A program made the translations under genes and the position numbers. The notes beneath the pieces were generated by a model. That model did no database searches. It was given only the letters and a program-made list of their open reading frames with translations, and was not told the origin of the DNA. Below, in pieces: positions 13,735 to 26,356 of a stretch of 64,000 nt of DNA (positions are counted from its first letter, which is position 1; every line of letters starts with the position of its first letter). Location: the NCBI RefSeq assembly GCF_013373865.1, contig NC_050471.1, forward strand, positions 3,118,501 through 3,182,500, in the 5' to 3' direction. The stretch is from Monomorium pharaonis. Lineage: Eukaryota > Arthropoda > Insecta > Hymenoptera > Formicidae.

Positions 13735-13835
13735 CTCTGCTGCGTCGACGGGCTGTGAGGATGTTTCGGACTGCCGGTTACGGGACTGGCACGGCTGCTG
13801 TGATCGGAAGAGCTGTCCATCGCTCCGTGGTCCAT
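13033..13835 (-). CDS. dac: Dachshund, first coding exon (gene continues left of the window)
   Basis: Dachshund is a nuclear transcriptional cofactor of the Ski/Sno/Dac family, acting in eye, leg and mushroom-body development. The exon starts at the ATG at 13835 (protein begins MDHGAMDSSSD); the frame is open further upstream but has no earlier ATG. Residues about 1-35 are Ser/His/Pro-rich, followed by 17 uninterrupted CAG-encoded glutamines, then a Pro/Gly/His-rich linker. The last ~95 residues form the start of the DACHbox-N domain, with motifs KLVDYRGQKVAAF, DTMLCLPQAFELFLKHLVGG, KRLDIVPLVCNVEQV and GVNRCKLLSCKDF. The exon ends at a good donor (GTAGGT) at 13032 after two bases of a split codon. 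No continuation of the domain was found in 1-13032, so that stretch is intron and the rest of the gene lies outside. The family call is very secure; the exact start is less so. Confidence 0.95.
13683..13733 (-). repeat. dac: Pure (CAG)17 tract coding polyglutamine in dac
   Basis: Seventeen uninterrupted CTG units on the plus strand read as CAG on the dac strand. The adjacent SQQ and further Gln/His-rich residues extend the glutamine-rich region. An uninterrupted CAG run is expected to be length-polymorphic. Confidence 0.97.
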
Positions 13836-14356
13836 GGAGGGTCGGAAACGCGCGCTCCTATTCTTCCTGCGACTCGTGGAGACGACAGGACGCACCGGCG
13901 CGTTTTTATCGCCAGCGATACGCTCCGTGTCTGACGTTCACGTTGTCGTATCACTGCGTTCGCCCGCTGGCGAATATCGGTACGACTCGAATGATCGAGA
14001 ATGAATTGTTTCAATGCATGTTAAAGCCGTTTCCGCCACGATCCTCCTTGCAAGCTTTTGTAGACGCTCCGATGAGTGTATCATAAAACAATTTTTTTCT
14101 TTTTTAAATGACTAACGTCCTTCGAATGTGCCGCTTATCACTGCAAACAAGGCTCGTGCGTCTTGACGCACGTCAGAAGACCACACGATTCTTTCGGTCT
14201 TCATACACACGTGAACCTCTGTGTCCATAACAAACTTACAGTCCACTTCTAGTCCACTATCAGAGTGTACTTTATTTTCACCGATCCATCGCGGAGATGT
14301 TGAATTCAACGACGACACAATGACAACGTGGCTGATAACACGCGCGTGACAAAAGT

Positions 14357-14360
<4 letters not shown>

Positions 14361-14389
<29 letters not shown>
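14361..14389. repeat. (GAC)n trinucleotide repeat upstream of dac
   Basis: Nine to ten GAC units about 0.5 kb upstream of the dac start codon, possibly within its 5' UTR or promoter. Confidence 0.9.
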
Positions 14390-14590
14390 TGACAGTTGTC
14401 GCGCCGAATTCTTCGGCAACTTGTTCACTAGCTCACGACGATGTCTTCATTTCACCAAAAAAAAAAAAAAATGGAAAGCGAATCGCGACGACCACACCGG
14501 ATTCTAGACGACAAAAACGCGTGAGCACGAGGGAAACCGTAACGTGTATACGACTGTGACGATGTCAATGACAAGATGACAGCGAGGAAG

Positions 14591-14694
14591 ACGGCGGCGA
14601 CGGCGACAGCGACAGCGGCGGCAACTACGACGACGATGACGACGACGGTGGCGGCGGCGACGGCGACGGCGACGGCGACGATGACGACGGAGGC
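14591..14694. repeat. GGCGAC/GACGAC minisatellite upstream of dac
   Basis: Imperfect tandem copies of GGCGAC and GAC variants over about 100 bases. The reverse strand reads as a long Val/Ala-rich open frame, which is a translation artefact of the repeat. Confidence 0.85.
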
Positions 14695-15484
14695 GGCTGC
14701 CGCGGTAACTCGCAGGGACGCGCGTCGCTCGTTCTCAAAGTAGCAAACGCTCTCTCGGTCGAGTCCGGAGTATTTCCCTACCCAGTCACAGATGTAATAA
14801 ATAAAAACATCAGTGGGAGCTCGACAAACGGGGAGGATGGGCGTTCTGTGCGCGCAACCGACTATCCGGTTGGCGGAGCCACCAGGGCGGCTGTTCTCGC
14901 TATTGGACGGCAGGCTCGCACTGTCTACGCCTTTCGAACCTTCCCCCGAGTAGCGGCGGCTCGGCCACCCGCCCCCCGCATCCCCCACTATTTGCCAACC
15001 TCTGCCACCGACGTGGTAGACGACGACGACTACGCCGGTGAGGACGGTTCCGGGGGCTACCAACACAGAGGGACAACCAGACGCAGACGCGCAGAGAGCC
15101 TGAGGACAGTACGACTGGAACGTACCGGCGACGCGAGTGGGGATTTCTTCTTTTACCTTACCGAGTTTGTCTTCTTTCGTTGCAGCTCTTGCGCGTTCTC
15201 TTTCCTGTCTCGCTCGCGCGCGCGCGCGTATCTCTCCTCCCCCCACTCTCCGCTTTTATATCTTTCACTCTTGTCTCTTATTTCGCGTGCTGTTCCTCTC
15301 TCGGGCGTCTTGATTGTTAGCCGGTCTCTCAAGTCTCGGCTCGCTCTCGCTTCTTTCTTCGGCTGTCTACAGTGTCTACATCATTTTCGTCGTCGCGTTT
15401 CGATCGCCGCGGGTTCTTTCACCTCCGATTTCTTCTCCGTTTAACAATTCTTCGTTTTACTTTTAATTTATTTCGCATATATTA

Positions 15485-15488
<4 letters not shown>

Positions 15489-15531
<43 letters not shown>
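15489..15531. repeat. (CT)n microsatellite
   Basis: About 21 CT units in a long pyrimidine-rich region (15200-16200) upstream of dac. Confidence 0.95.
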
Positions 15532-15533
<2 letters not shown>

Positions 15534-15937
15534 GTTCTCGATTACCACTCGTATAACATTCTCACTTTTTTCTCGTATCTTTCCTATCTTTCTGATGCTA
15601 TTCTCGTATCTCCCGCCCCTCCTCGCCTCTCCCGCCACGTTCTCCGAGTTCGCGCTCTCTTGCGCGACCAGCCAGCCCTCTCTGTCCGCGTTCTCGCTTT
15701 ATCTCCTTCTTTCGTCATCCCCCTCTGCATCACGTGCGCACACATGTACTGCCCGTGTCTCTATCTCCCTCTTTCTCCCACTGTTCCCTGTCCCTACGAC
15801 GAAGAATGTCGCCAACGTTCGAATCGATCGCTCGCTTTCGCGCGCGCTGCCTCCCTTCTTCACCCTTCTGCCGTCCGCGAGCCCACTCCTCCCTATCTGC
15901 CCCTGCTCCTCTCCCTTCTCTACTTCCTCCTTCACTC

Positions 15938-15968
15938 CCCTCCTCCTCCTCCTCCTCCTCCTCCTCCT
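15938..15968. repeat. (CCT)n trinucleotide repeat
   Basis: About ten CCT units within the same pyrimidine-rich region. Confidence 0.9.
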
Positions 15969-17880
15969 TCTCAACCTTCTCCACCACCCTCTCTACTCTT
16001 CCCTCAGATCTCCTCTACCATATTCGCCATCAGCATTACATGCGCGCACTTATTTCTTCTGTAGGTAACTCCGCTTTCCTTGCGATCTCTCTCCTGCTCT
16101 GCCACCCCTTTACGCCTTCGCCCACCCTTAGTCCACCTGCCCTCTCTCTACCGCGCGCGCCTCCGCGTTTCCTCCGCCTCTCCATCCCCACCAGTCCAGC
16201 ACATAGGATAGTCTACGCTCTCCGTAGCTCGACACGGTTAGGGTATGGGTGCTTAATATCTTTGTGCCATACCCAAGGCGCCCGTATCCGCCGACAGTTC
16301 CTGGAGGTGAACTTTACCGCGATCGAGTGCCTCGATTCGCGAGAGAGAGATGAAAACCGTAGCCGTGTACACGGATACGAATAATTACACGAGTGAATGT
16401 AACAAACAAGACGCTTAATCTCGAGAGAGCAGATACACTTTCAATTAAAAGGAGTTTGGCGAAAAGGAAAATGAAGTATTCGTATTCACATGTTAAATAA
16501 CAAAATATTATACGCGATGAGTCTCGTCTCGGATGAGAGCAAAAAATCTAGTTAACTTTTCCCTTTGAACAAACTTTAATCTCGTATTTTTAGACGCATT
16601 TCTTGGCTTCGCTCAAGTGAAGTGCGAAAAATATCATATGGCAGGGTAGATCCGAAGCCAGTCTCCGATTATCTCGTCATAGACGCTTCGTGGCTGATAG
16701 CGACTGGAGGGGAAAAGAGTCTAGTGTTCTCTTCTCTCTTTTGGCCGGTCAACCCCTCATCGTCCCTCATCGGCCCGGTGACCCAGATTCGCTAGGGAGA
16801 CCCTTCGCGATGCAAGTATCGTCGTGTATGTCTATACCGACACGTCCGTGCGACCGTACGCACTCGCACACGCGATCGTATTCGTGCTCATGTATAGATT
16901 CCACGGTCCATAGATACGTTTACTCCAAACAGCTGATTCCATCACCTTATAAGATCCCTAAACGAAGCAACCCCTCTGGGCTTGTCTTTCATTGAGCGCG
17001 GGCGCGCAAACGAAAAGCCCACTCGCTATTCGATTTGCAAATCTAGCTTGTGTAAACTCCTCGTCCTCGTCAGTTACGTGTCACCTCATATATAATTGAT
17101 ATTAAACATTTATGAAACTTACATTTCATTGTGTGAAGTCCGAGCAGAGTATTAACTATCTCGCAAGATTTTCAGATATTATGTACATTACGATCAATTT
17201 GTCATAATTGTTTCGTTCGCATAGCTGCGTACAACGACCTAATAACAATCAAATAGATTAGTGACGATTCGCTGGCTACGGATAATAATCCGAACAAGAT
17301 TTATGTCAGACGAGTTTGCAAACTAATATTCTTATAATTTCGAAACCGTTGCGGATACGCTGGAAATTTTGTGCGTGAACTCCATACATTGAGAGATAAA
17401 ACCAGGCTCTCGCGAGCAACACGTTCAGAACGGAATAAGTATCGTTCTTTGTCTTGCGAGAGGACGATCGATCATGAGATCGATGCGCGTGGTCCGGACA
17501 AGTCGAGGGAGGGGAGGGGGGGGAGGAGGTAGGGGACCGATGTTTGCCGCGACCCAAACCACGTCCAATTAGTGGAATTAATACCGGCTGGGCTTTGGGG
17601 GAGCTAATGCCTCTGTGTGTGCATACCTACGGGTATGCGCGCCGATGACTGCACTTTCCTTCGTGCGTAATGAAGGACAATCCCGTCATCGTACCTATAC
17701 CTCGATGCATTCGCTCGTGGAAGCGCGATCACTCAGCCTCCTCTTGTTCTGCGGTCACCGATGAAATTCCGTAAGTCTACAGACTATGTGCGGCGGTGCT
17801 CCACTGAATCGTTAAGAAACTTGGCTGGCTAATTTCGCTCGACTACCACCGGAAAGATTCGCGCAGTCGTTATGCGCTTT

Positions 17881-17905
17881 GGAAAAAAAAAAAAAAAAAA
17901 AAAAA
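17881..17905. repeat. Poly-A run
   Basis: More than 20 consecutive A on the plus strand in the dac to AMPK beta gap. No gene copy was recognised upstream of it. Confidence 0.85.
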
Positions 17906-19949
17906 CAACCTGGACGTTATACCGAAGTATTAAATTTCAAATACGGATCCAACGTAAACATATTCACATTAACTAACTAGAATAATAATAGACGAAGTAT
18001 TAATCAATATACTCTGCATGCATCTCATTAGTTTGTAATATTTCGAAAAACGTCACCGGTGGGCTGATTAAAATAAACGAAACATGAAGCTAAAATAATC
18101 GACGCGCGAGTGAAATTTAATAATTCTCCTAATCTATTCTTTAGAGAGTAGTTTCAGGCTCTCGATTATCGGAAATTTATTTCGGATATTACGCTCGATA
18201 GCACGCATATCTCCGCTCCTTTGCTCCCCGCCTCCCTCGCCGCGCCTCTCATTCTCTCCTCCTCTCCTCTCCCCCCTGTCTATTTTTCGAAAGCACACCG
18301 ATATCGCGCCTCTTGCTCACGTTTGGCGAGCGCGAGGTTTGGCAGGGAAACGAGCGCCGGGTATTTTCAGACAGGCCACCGTGTGATACGCATTGTTCGT
18401 CCTGGACGTCGCCGCCGTCGCCACCGTAGTCCCTGTTACCGCTCGTTGCCCACCCCGCTACAGATACGCGCTTAGCGCAACACGGTGTGTTTGCATCGTG
18501 CATAGCTGTTACGTAACCCTCGTCATTGTTTGCGCATCGTCGTTACACGCCTATATGGAGAAAGGGAGGGTAGAGAGGGTGGTTTCGCCGCGCCGTTACG
18601 AGGCGAAAGGCGGATGGGGGGAAAAAAAAAGGAGGAGAAGCGCGCGCGGACAGATTTTTACTCATCTCCCGCGAGTGGAGAGTACACGAGCGCATCTCTG
18701 GACGCAGCTGAGCAGACTCGCTGCGTCGGGAGGACTGCTGCTGCTGCATCGAGAACAGGCCCGATTGCTCTTTTCCATGTTCACGCCGTGCGCGTTCACT
18801 GTATTTCCTTTCTCTCTCTCTCTCTCTCTCTTAACAATACGCGTTTCATCGTTGGATAACTCCCGCGGCGGACGAATATCGATCGTCACGAAGCTCTCAC
18901 GCCAATATATCGTGCGAATGCCAATTCTACCGTTTTAATTTTGCATCGGCATACGCGGCTATTGGAATCACAATCGCAGAATCAATCGGTAGTCGCCGTA
19001 GTCAAATTTGTCCGTTCGCCGGGCGAGAACAACAAGCGGGCGATATGTAAACGAGCGAGTGTCGGCGAAGAGAGACAGAATGCGGGTGGCGAGGGCGAGG
19101 GCGAGAGAGAAAGGAAGAGATCGAGCGAGCGAAGCGGAGGGTGGGATGGTTTACATTTTCCAGATTGAAATGTTAACTCAGTAGAAAGGTGGTCGGCGTG
19201 CGTGTGCATTACGGCCGATAACCCGATAACGCCGAGCTGCGTCGGTGTATGCATCACGCCCTTACATCCAGCATCCCCGTTCTAGTCCGCAATGAAGCAA
19301 TCACCGTCGATAAGCATTGTACAGGTCCGGCACAATGGACAAGACTTTCCAGCCGCCTCCCCTGCCCTCCTTTATCCGAGCGAGCCGCCGTATCTCTGCC
19401 TCCCTAGCCTATGAAATCCCTGGTATAATCTTCTCCGATCGAATAGCCGTCCGAATTAAACAGAGAGGCGATCTCGTATAATTTCTTTTTCAGCGCCGGC
19501 TTTTCGCAAAGTCGCTTTCTAATTTCCGTGTATCGAAACGCGGCGCGCTGCTCTCGAAACGCGATACCATAAAATCATAAGTACTATATCTATCTCTTCG
19601 TTCGATAAAGGTAAACGTAAATTTTAATCGGTGTAACTTTACGGTTAAAAAGAAAAACGCTTTTACGATATTTTTCCACATTAAAAGTATCGAATAGGAA
19701 CGTGACGAGATTAAACGCGAAGAGCTCTATCTTTTTATGATCGCTTCATCTGACGTGCTATATAAGTAGTGGCCTATTTGCACACAAACCCCCTCGTGTA
19801 GTTATAAGATTAAAAAATCAATCGTGGGTAAAATCGTCAGGAGTGCAATGCGAAATTTAATTGCACCGGCACGATAAAATATGCACGTACCCGAACGATC
19901 GAAAGTGTTTCCCGATCAGACAAGTAGTCGGCGAGAGATGAGGCGGGAG

Positions 19950-19968
19950 GAGGAGGAGGAGGAGGAGG
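19950..19968. repeat. (GGA)n repeat
   Basis: Six GGA units followed by G and A runs; intergenic. Confidence 0.8.
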
Positions 19969-21339
19969 GGGGGAAAAAAAGGTGATGAAAGTCCAAATAA
20001 AGTAGACAAAGGCGCGATGAAAAACGACGGTAATTTTTCTCGATACCGATACCCGCGCGGCGCGTTCGGTTTTTCACTGTGGCTTGCGCGCAACTAATTA
20101 CCCGTATGCCACGTGTTATTATAAATAGCCAATCGTTACCGGCACAGCCGCATTCACGATTCGCCCATAATGGCGTGTTATCGGATAAATAAAACAGATA
20201 GCCGGGAGAGAGGGTTGCGCCTCGATTATACGTCGGCATCCCCTGCAAACGCAGCTACACTCGCGGCTCGCAATTTCTCGTTATTATTTTAGCACATTCA
20301 GACGCGATAGATACACATTGCGATAGATACACAAATTGCGGCGCGCATGCCCGCGCACGCATTATCTCCTGCATAAGACATAGTATCGGCGGGCGGCCAA
20401 ACGAAATGAAAATGCCTGCCAAAAATTCGATTCTTCGATAAATCTACTAATAACAAGAGAAAAATCATCAATACGGGGGAAAAACGCTGTATCAACGACG
20501 ATATCGCAAATATATATTAAATCCTCGAATTTTACCAGACTTTTACTTTCTACTTTGGATTAGAAAAACAAAGTGAATCTGCGTTTTTTCTTTCTTTTTT
20601 TTTTCCTTTATTAATGCAAAGTGGAATCACGCCAAAAACGATCTTCTTGCTGATATTGACAGCAGCGTGGCGGCAAAATGCGCCTCTACGACACACGCAT
20701 ACACATACACATAGAGAGAGAGAGAGAGAGAGAGGTAGTAGTAGTTTTCGCCACACGCGGTATTCAAGCTAAATACATTAGAAAGCTCATTTAAATACGA
20801 CACAATGGCGAAGCCGGGCGCCGTGTCGTCCGGATAAATTCGTTGGCCGAAGTAATACTGTCCATCGCGTTTCCTGACGCGTCATCCTCGGGACGGGACG
20901 GGACGGGGCGTCGCGCGCGAATCGATATCGCCGCCGCATCGCGGGGCGGGAGGGAGGGGGGGGGGAGGGGAACTTGGTCGTTATCCGAGATCGCAGGACA
21001 CACAGCCGGCACCCGATTTTAATTACTTTAACGACATTTATTCATTTCCGAGCGCGCGACGACGAGCGCGCGCCTGCGAGCGCGACATTTCGGCGCGCGC
21101 GGCGGGTTCGACGCGCGAGAGCCCCCGACGTCAATACTTTCCCGTGGCAAACGCCGCGGAAGACAATCGCGTTGACACCCCGTGATGGATGTCCCGCCTG
21201 CTCAAAATACCCCCTCAGTTTTCCCGCCAATAAAGCCCATTGTAAATGCGAACTATTCGAAATATTAGATCGGCACAGCGATTACGGCCCGTTCAGTCAT
21301 CGCCGTTGACGCACCGTAATCCTTTCCCACCTCTCTTTT

Positions 21340-21342
<3 letters not shown>

Positions 21343-21387
<45 letters not shown>
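21343..21387. repeat. (CT)n microsatellite
   Basis: About 22 CT units, intergenic. Confidence 0.95.
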
Positions 21388-21389
<2 letters not shown>

Positions 21390-24300
21390 GTTCACCCTGC
21401 ATCTTCACGGATCTTGCGTTTTCTCGTTGCACAATAAAAAAAGAAACGATCCTCTCGTCTTCTTTACGCTATTCGAACGTAACTCGGCGAAAAGTGCGCA
21501 CTAAGAACGAAACTCTCGAGCTTCGTTATGCGAAATTTAGCACCGAAAAGGATAACAGTGAAAAGAAAATGTATTTCCAATTTTAGATTACTTCTGTTCG
21601 CGATTATCCACCGCGATCTCTGCCTCGCCTTTCCGAGAACAAGACTCCGACAGTAGCTTCCGTTGCATATTTCACGCGCTATTACGTAATAATGCGGACG
21701 TTTAAGAAACCGGCTGTATCCAAAAGTTTTTAACGTAAGTACAACGCTCTGCAAGCGCCGCCGCGGCTCGCGATTGAATCATTAAAGCGCGATAAAATTT
21801 CCAAATCGCCCCGCAAATTACATAAAATGCGGACGGGAGAAGAAAGGCGCCTACTGGTTTAATTAGGTCCGCGGAGGCGAACCCTTCCGTTAATCCGAAA
21901 GCTTAAGGAGATGTTGAAACGCGGCGTTGACGTTACACCTATTATTACCATAATCAAAACCGCAAAGGCTACTCCTCTATCGGGAGGGGACAATCTGACA
22001 TACCGCGCGCTCAATGAACAGCCGCACACGTTGATATATTTCAGAGTAACCGGCCGCATAAGCAGAAAATCGCGTGCGCCACTGTGTGTACAGCGGTAAC
22101 GCGAGATTACAACACGACGACGCATTCCCGCCGCACGCCACGGCCGCACGTGTTACACAATGTCCTCTCCCCTCTCCCCCCCCCCCGTAACGTCGCGAGA
22201 TAAATAAATAAAAATAAAATGTAAACGGAGGGACCGTTACAACCGCGGGGAACAAAGACGAGGAGTTTGCCGGCTCCTCGGTTGCCGCGCGACGTGTCTT
22301 CGACGTGGCTGTGCTGGAAGCTGTTTGGATTGTTCTTAATCTCCATTGTAATTGCACGCGCCGGTCGCTGGGAACTGGCCGGCCAATTTTGAATTTGGAC
22401 TGTCGGCCCGATGATGGATCGGCCTTTTGTACGCGGCGCTGATGATACCTCGCAGATGTATCCACCGCACCCTTTTTGGACGAAACCACTTGCCGGTGAT
22501 TATCGATTAAGCGCATGCACACACCGCCTCTCTCGCCGATCCTTTCCCCCCTCCTCACCCTCCCTCGGAGTCGCCACCCTCCCGTCTTGAGCCTCCTTTT
22601 TTTCCTCCTCCTTCGAATACGCTTTGGTATTTTTTATCTTGGACGCTCGACATCTGGCCTAGGCGACTCTCGGTGCCCGTCACGAATTCACGCTCCTTCC
22701 GTCAGTCGATACCCGGCGGAGTCGATCGATTTTATAACATAATACGCAATTAAAATACGTCGAAAGTGAATAGAGGTCAATTTAATTTTGAAGAATGTCT
22801 TGCGGCCCACCGTGCCACGATAATAACTTTTTAATGCACAACCAATGGATGAATAATAGTATAAAGATATTAGCGATGCTTTTGATGCAAAAAAGAAAAG
22901 ATACGCGCGAAAGGCGAAGCAATAATGTCGAGGCTACCTATTTTGGAATACAGCACACGCTTACGTGCGCGCAAACGTATATATCGTCAAATTATTTTCT
23001 AATATTTTCTAAATTTAAACTCTGCGAATGATTCTCGACATAATGCCAGCTGACAAAATAGCGCACAATATAAAGAATTAATACACTTTAAATGCAATTA
23101 TACTGCATTTAATACATAGAGAAAAGGATCGTTTAAGAGAGGAAGATTTCTTTAGATTTAATAAACAGTTCTGTTCGACGTAGTAAATATTTCCTTATTT
23201 TCAATAAATTTTACCAATGTATATAACGTATTGTGTTATGCTGTTAATGTATATGCTTTGAAACAATCGAACAAAACTGTTTACTAAATCTAAAGAAATC
23301 TTTCTCCGCGTATGCGTGTGTGTATACGCGAGTATAGTTCCCGAGTTCTCTAAGTAAATAAGTCCATTGAGAACCGAGATAAGAATTAATCGCGCAAAAG
23401 CGCACAGGAACATAACGAACGCGCGACTGCCAGGGGCCACGAACAGATGTTCCCACTTTAGATTAAATCCCGGCCTTTTACACTAATCTAATCAGTATCA
23501 TTAAATAAGGAATACATTTAACAATCAATATACGCCGCGCTAAATGAAATCCATGCTATCTCGGTGAGAGCGAAACTTATCGCTATCGAAGCAAAGAGTG
23601 TCTGTCGCGCTTTGTCGATGGAATCGAACGCTTTTTACATCTCAAATAATCTCGGGGGAGGGAAAAAAAAAGTAGCACCGACGCGATAATATGACGCTCT
23701 TACGTCATCGTACGCGAGCGAACTCGGTTCGACGTTTGATCTACAATCGTGATTTACAATCGCGCGCCACCTAATTGCGATTCCGGTGTATACGCGCGTT
23801 CTCCTTAATGCACACGTAGAGCTGCAGCTCTGTAACTTGCAACGTACGTATCTCCTCATTTAAAACCGTAACACCGTGCATTTAAATGTAATTACATCGG
23901 AGGCGGGAGAGATCGCATGGAGAGGGGGGGAAGGTGGCGGGGGAGAGAGGGAAATACTTTCGCGCGTTGCGTCTATTCCCCTCGCGATTCAAAGGGGAAA
24001 GGATAAATGAGCAGGTTGCGGTTTTATACTGGAGGTTCGGGGTGGCTCGATTCGCTCCGGAACTTCGGCAATATACGCTGTCCAACCACGTGATATCCGC
24101 CGCCCGTAGGATCGCGTTCGCGGCTCTCCGGGCGCGGGCCCGGCAGGCCGCGCGATGCCAGGTAGCCGCGCAATTTCGCAGAGCACCGTAACCGTAATTA
24201 CTGTTATTGCAGGATATTTAATACACGAAGGGAGAGGGGGGGGGCGCGCGTTTTTTACCCTCCGGACCAACGTCGCGGCGCGCCGCGAGGAAGCGGGTAA

Positions 24301-25567
24301 CACGAGCCACGAGAGATATAAACGCTCGCTCGCGTAGCCGCCGGCTGCGAGGAACGAAACACGCCCGAGGTATGCTTTCGCCTTTATAAATAATAAATTC
24401 GCGTAGGAAACAAGCGAAAAAGTTGACGAGAGAGAGAGAGAGAGAGAAAGGGGGAAAGGAGCGAGAGGGGAAGAGATGAAATTGAACGGATGGGAGGTAG
24501 ATAAGCGCGGCGAAGGGAGATAATAAAAATGTGCGATCAAGAAGGGCACGACAGCCGGTATATTCACCGGTAACTTTACCATAAACAACATTCCTCACGC
24601 TGCGGAGCGCGTTTCGATAACCTTACGGGAAAATCTCGTTCCGGGGGGAAAAAATACGAGATTCTATTCGGGCTTAATAATCGCATTTTTCGCGCGTGCA
24701 AGACGTACGCACGCGCGGTGATAATTTTTTCGAAACTCGAGCGAGCGCGTAAACAATTTGTCGGTTGTCGCTAATTTTTACAACGGCGCGGCGCGCACGC
24801 GGCGCACGGAAATACTGATCGGTGCTGCGATCTAGCGGCGCAGCGGCGACACACTTGCGAATGCACGGGCGACACGGAGAATGCCCGCGCGAGAGAGAAT
24901 TTTACATGTTGATATTTCATGTACGAAAAACCGGGCACAAGGGCGTTGCGTCGTACTAAAATGCTCGACGCATCGTACGCGCGTGCACGCGCACGCCAGT
25001 AAATGAACAATTATAATTACACAATTAATTGTACGCAAAATAAATTCGTACTCACCGGCCAGGCTGGCGTGTCGATTGCCCCCTCGTCCCTCGTTCCCCG
25101 CGCCACTCGGCCATGTCGAACCTTCCTTCCAGGGTCCGCATCCTTCCAGAATCCACACTCATCCGAGTCCAGGAATCGGCACTGCGCGAAACGACACGAC
25201 ACCGACGGTCGCCAGCACTTTTCGAATACGAAAAGACACGGAAGCGTCGAGATTGCGAGACCGTCGCGGCGGCCGCGCCTGCGCGATTCACGGTACGCGT
25301 TCGCGGAGGTTCGGGCGATTCGGAGAATTCTGATTAACGAGAAAATTCGCCCATCTCGACGGAATCGACGAATCGACGTGAAGCATCGGTCGCGTGGCAG
25401 TCTACCCGACACTCACGGCACACGTACGAGCACGAAACTCACGTCCGGCTACGCGAAAATCACGAAAAATCACGGAGGAGCGCGGGGCGACCGCGTAATC
25501 GTCTCGGCACGGCGCGAAACTGTCATGGCGACTGCGCTTGCGCGCGAAATCAAAATACGCTAAATCA

Positions 25568-25590
25568 TGAATACTGAATACTGAATACTG
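25568..25590. repeat. TGAATAC x3 short tandem repeat
   Basis: Three perfect copies of a 7-base unit about 0.8 kb upstream of the AMPK beta start codon. Confidence 0.9.
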
Positions 25591-26218
25591 TTCCGCCGTT
25601 CTCGACTAAACGTACCATTATTACTGTGGAATTTTTTATACATCGCATACAAATAAATTTCGAGCACGTTGTGTCCCCTTAAACAAACAGCAATTTGATA
25701 ATTTACCTTGTGACTAACTCTGTCACTAATTCCACTGCATTATCGGCGTTGCAGTATCGAGAGGTAAAAGAGGCCAAAGTTACCGACTTTATCGACTCGC
25801 AATATGTTACTTTTGATAATACGGATGTCTACAGTATCTTATTGTCTACATGTCGATATTAGGTAACTATTTTAAGTGATAAAGTGTCTTGTGACACGAT
25901 AGTTGCGTTGTGTACAACCGCGATCAAAAATGTTGTAATCTTTGTTTCGCGAGCGGACTTCGGAACGATCTAAACACTTGTAAGTATAGAATCGCATCGT
26001 ATATTTTTTCCGAGATCGGACCAACCTAGCTTTAACGTCGTCAGTAAATGTTTACATTCCCGATTCGTCGTTGACGCGTCATCGGAGCACCAGGTGAGAT
26101 TGTTGCAAACAAGTGGATAACGTTACACTTGTTGGACGTAATGAGTTTTACATCGATCACGTTAAACCATATCTGGGATGTTTAAACTTTTTTTTATCAC
26201 TTTTTTTTAATTTCTTAG

Positions 26219-26356
26219 AAGAGATAATATTACTATTAAATTACCTCAGGGTAACCTACGAAATATCCATCTTATTTTAACTTACTTGCTAGAAAATTGT
26301 TTGACAAGAAAGTAAAATTGGATCTTTTTGCAATTGTTAAGAACTTAGATGCAGTA
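26219..26356 (+). promoter_or_regulatory. alc: 5' UTR part of AMPK beta exon 2
   Basis: A polypyrimidine tract ending TTTCTTAG at 26218 makes a convincing acceptor, pairing with the donor at 26094 (CACCAG|GTGAGA). The bases from 26219 to the ATG at 26357 then form the rest of the 5' leader. The open frame extends upstream of the ATG without another ATG, so MGNAGS is the only sensible start. The upstream transcription start was not located. Confidence 0.6.

Larger units (their letters stand above)
13836..25900. other. dac 5' flank and intergenic region; no protein-coding gene seen
   Basis: The segment next to dac (about 13840-15500) should hold the dac 5' UTR and promoter, but no transcription start can be fixed. 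It contains a (GAC)n run, a GGCGAC-type minisatellite and long CT tracts. The longer open frames in this stretch are low-complexity translations of CT, CCT or GGA repeats and show no domain. The remainder to about 25.9 kb is CpG-rich and gene-free as far as I can read it. No tRNA cloverleaf was recognised. Confidence 0.65.

Noticed and set aside
13836..13895. Earlier dac start at 13895
   Set aside because: The codon there is GTG, not ATG; the first ATG in the frame is at 13835.
13367..14086. 239-codon plus-strand frame over the dac exon
   Set aside because: Antisense shadow of the dac exon; its poly-Ala run is the CAG tract read in another frame.
14452..15246. 264-codon open frame on the minus strand upstream of dac
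   Set aside because: It is a Val/Ala/Arg-rich translation of GAC and GGCGAC repeats with no domain; the start and end are set by repeat composition.
16241..16274. 8-base hairpin GGGTATGG / CCATACCC
   Set aside because: Arms are short and the loop is 18 bases; within chance expectation.
15372..16384. Overlapping 180-230-codon plus-strand frames rich in Ser, Leu and Pro
   Set aside because: Translations of CT and CCT repeats in a pyrimidine-rich stretch; no conserved motif.
17881..17905. Poly-A run as the tail of a retroposed gene copy
   Set aside because: No recognisable gene or SINE body precedes it and no target-site duplication was seen.
25003..25563. 186-codon plus-strand frame upstream of AMPK beta
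   Set aside because: Composition matches CpG-rich non-coding DNA; no recognisable motif, and overlapping frames of similar quality exist on both strands.
26297..26356. N-terminal extension of AMPK beta from 26297
   Set aside because: The codon is TTG; the first ATG gives the myristoylation start MGNAGS.
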